From: Rhodococcus sp. (in: high G+C Gram-positive bacteria)
Lineage (GTDB): Bacteria; Actinomycetota; Actinomycetes; Mycobacteriales; Mycobacteriaceae
DNA length: 5,112 nt
Assembly (NCBI GenBank): GCA_012515885.1
Contig: JAAYXN010000509.1
Location: forward strand, 1-5,112
Direction: 5' to 3'
Made by a program: the position numbers and the translations under genes. Of the stretch, positions 4,846 through 5,112 are shown piece after piece; the stretch's first letter is position 1; each line of letters opens with the position of its first letter. The notes under the pieces were generated by a model. It saw only the letters and a list, made by a program, of their open reading frames with translations. It ran no database searches and was not told the origin of the DNA.

Positions 4846-5112
4846 TTATGCGCCCGCGAGTGCTTCCGAAGCGCTAATGGCCTGGGCTACACCGGAGAGA
4901 GTGGCGGCGATCTTGACGGCCTCCCACACCTGCTCCTTGGTCAGACCTTCCTTGCGGACGACGGAGTCGTGCGCGGCGGTGCAGTCATGACAGCCGTTGA
5001 TGGTGGATACAGCCAGGCTCCACAGCTCGAAGTCTGCCTTTTCCACGCCGGGGCTGCCGATGATGTTCATGCGCAGACCCATGCGAACCTGGGCGTAGTC
5101 GTCACCGAGGAA
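4846..5112 (-). CDS. ahpD: Alkylhydroperoxidase AhpD (C-terminal 88 residues; 5' end beyond the window)
   Basis: AhpD is a small cytosolic carboxymuconolactone-decarboxylase-fold protein. In mycobacteria it reduces AhpC, linking it to lipoamide-dependent electron supply, and has weak peroxidase activity of its own. The window holds the last 88 of about 175 residues, open to the right edge and ending in TAA (4848-4846). Residues counted from the edge: GLRMNIIGSPGVEKADFELW (12-31), then NGC41-H-D-C44-TAAH48, and a C-terminal helix ending SEALAGA. E29, C41, C44 and H48 match the spacing of Glu118, Cys130, Cys133 and His137 of the M. tuberculosis protein. The residue matching His132 is D43 here, with a histidine one place earlier. 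The ATG at 5082 is internal, since the homologous sequence continues upstream. In relatives ahpC (often with oxyR) sits immediately upstream, expected beyond the right edge. A hairpin terminator follows. Confidence 0.95.
   Translation of the reverse strand, partial: FLGDDYAQVRMGLRMNIIGSPGVEKADFELWSLAVSTINGCHDCTAAHDSVVRKEGLTKEQVWEAVKIAATLSGVAQAISASEALAGA

Noticed and set aside
1..5112. CRISPR array, tRNA, rRNA, insertion sequence, attachment site or defence island
   Set aside because: I saw no regularly spaced repeats, cloverleaf sequence, transposase or integrase motif, target duplication, or defence gene. All genes are of chromosomal housekeeping or metabolic type with similar base composition.

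Overview
The window looks like ordinary chromosomal DNA from a GC-rich actinomycete, possibly of the Corynebacteriales/Mycobacteriales group. The evidence is strong G/C bias at third codon positions, an AhpD of the mycobacterial peroxide-defence type, and several genes whose ATG lies 6-9 bases after a TANNNT -10-like hexamer with no ribosome binding site, an arrangement typical of leaderless actinobacterial mRNAs. I did not compute GC content, and the genus assignment is tentative.

Layout, left to right. Positions 1-1569 (minus strand) hold the first 523 codons of the DEAH-box RNA helicase HrpA; the rest lies beyond the left edge. Divergent from it, 1717-2943 (plus) encodes a complete 408-residue class III PLP-dependent aminotransferase with a good Shine-Dalgarno site. 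Convergent to that, 2996-3253 (minus) encodes an 85-residue protein with one membrane segment. Back to back with it, across a 63-base gap with apparent leaderless promoters on both sides, 3317-3982 (plus) encodes a probable circularly permuted papain-fold (NlpC/P60, YiiX-like) hydrolase. It ends 18 bases from the end of the convergent gene at 4001-4675 (minus), a short PhzF-fold protein that lacks several residues needed for PhzF catalysis. The right edge (4846-5112, minus) holds the last 88 codons of the alkylhydroperoxidase AhpD, followed by a strong hairpin terminator at 4783-4820.

The genes do not form one pathway. Gene directions alternate, so most are probably transcribed singly. AhpD belongs to peroxide defence; its usual partner ahpC would be expected just beyond the right edge. 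HrpA acts on RNA. The aminotransferase, the PhzF-like protein and the permuted hydrolase are enzyme-fold proteins whose substrates cannot be read from sequence.

I found no mobile element, CRISPR array, tRNA, rRNA or clear new multi-gene system, and no gene-free stretch above 300 bases. The points most worth a second look are the altered active site of the PhzF-like protein, the repeated leaderless-promoter arrangement, the divergent membrane-protein/hydrolase pair, and the extra competing arm beside the ahpD terminator.
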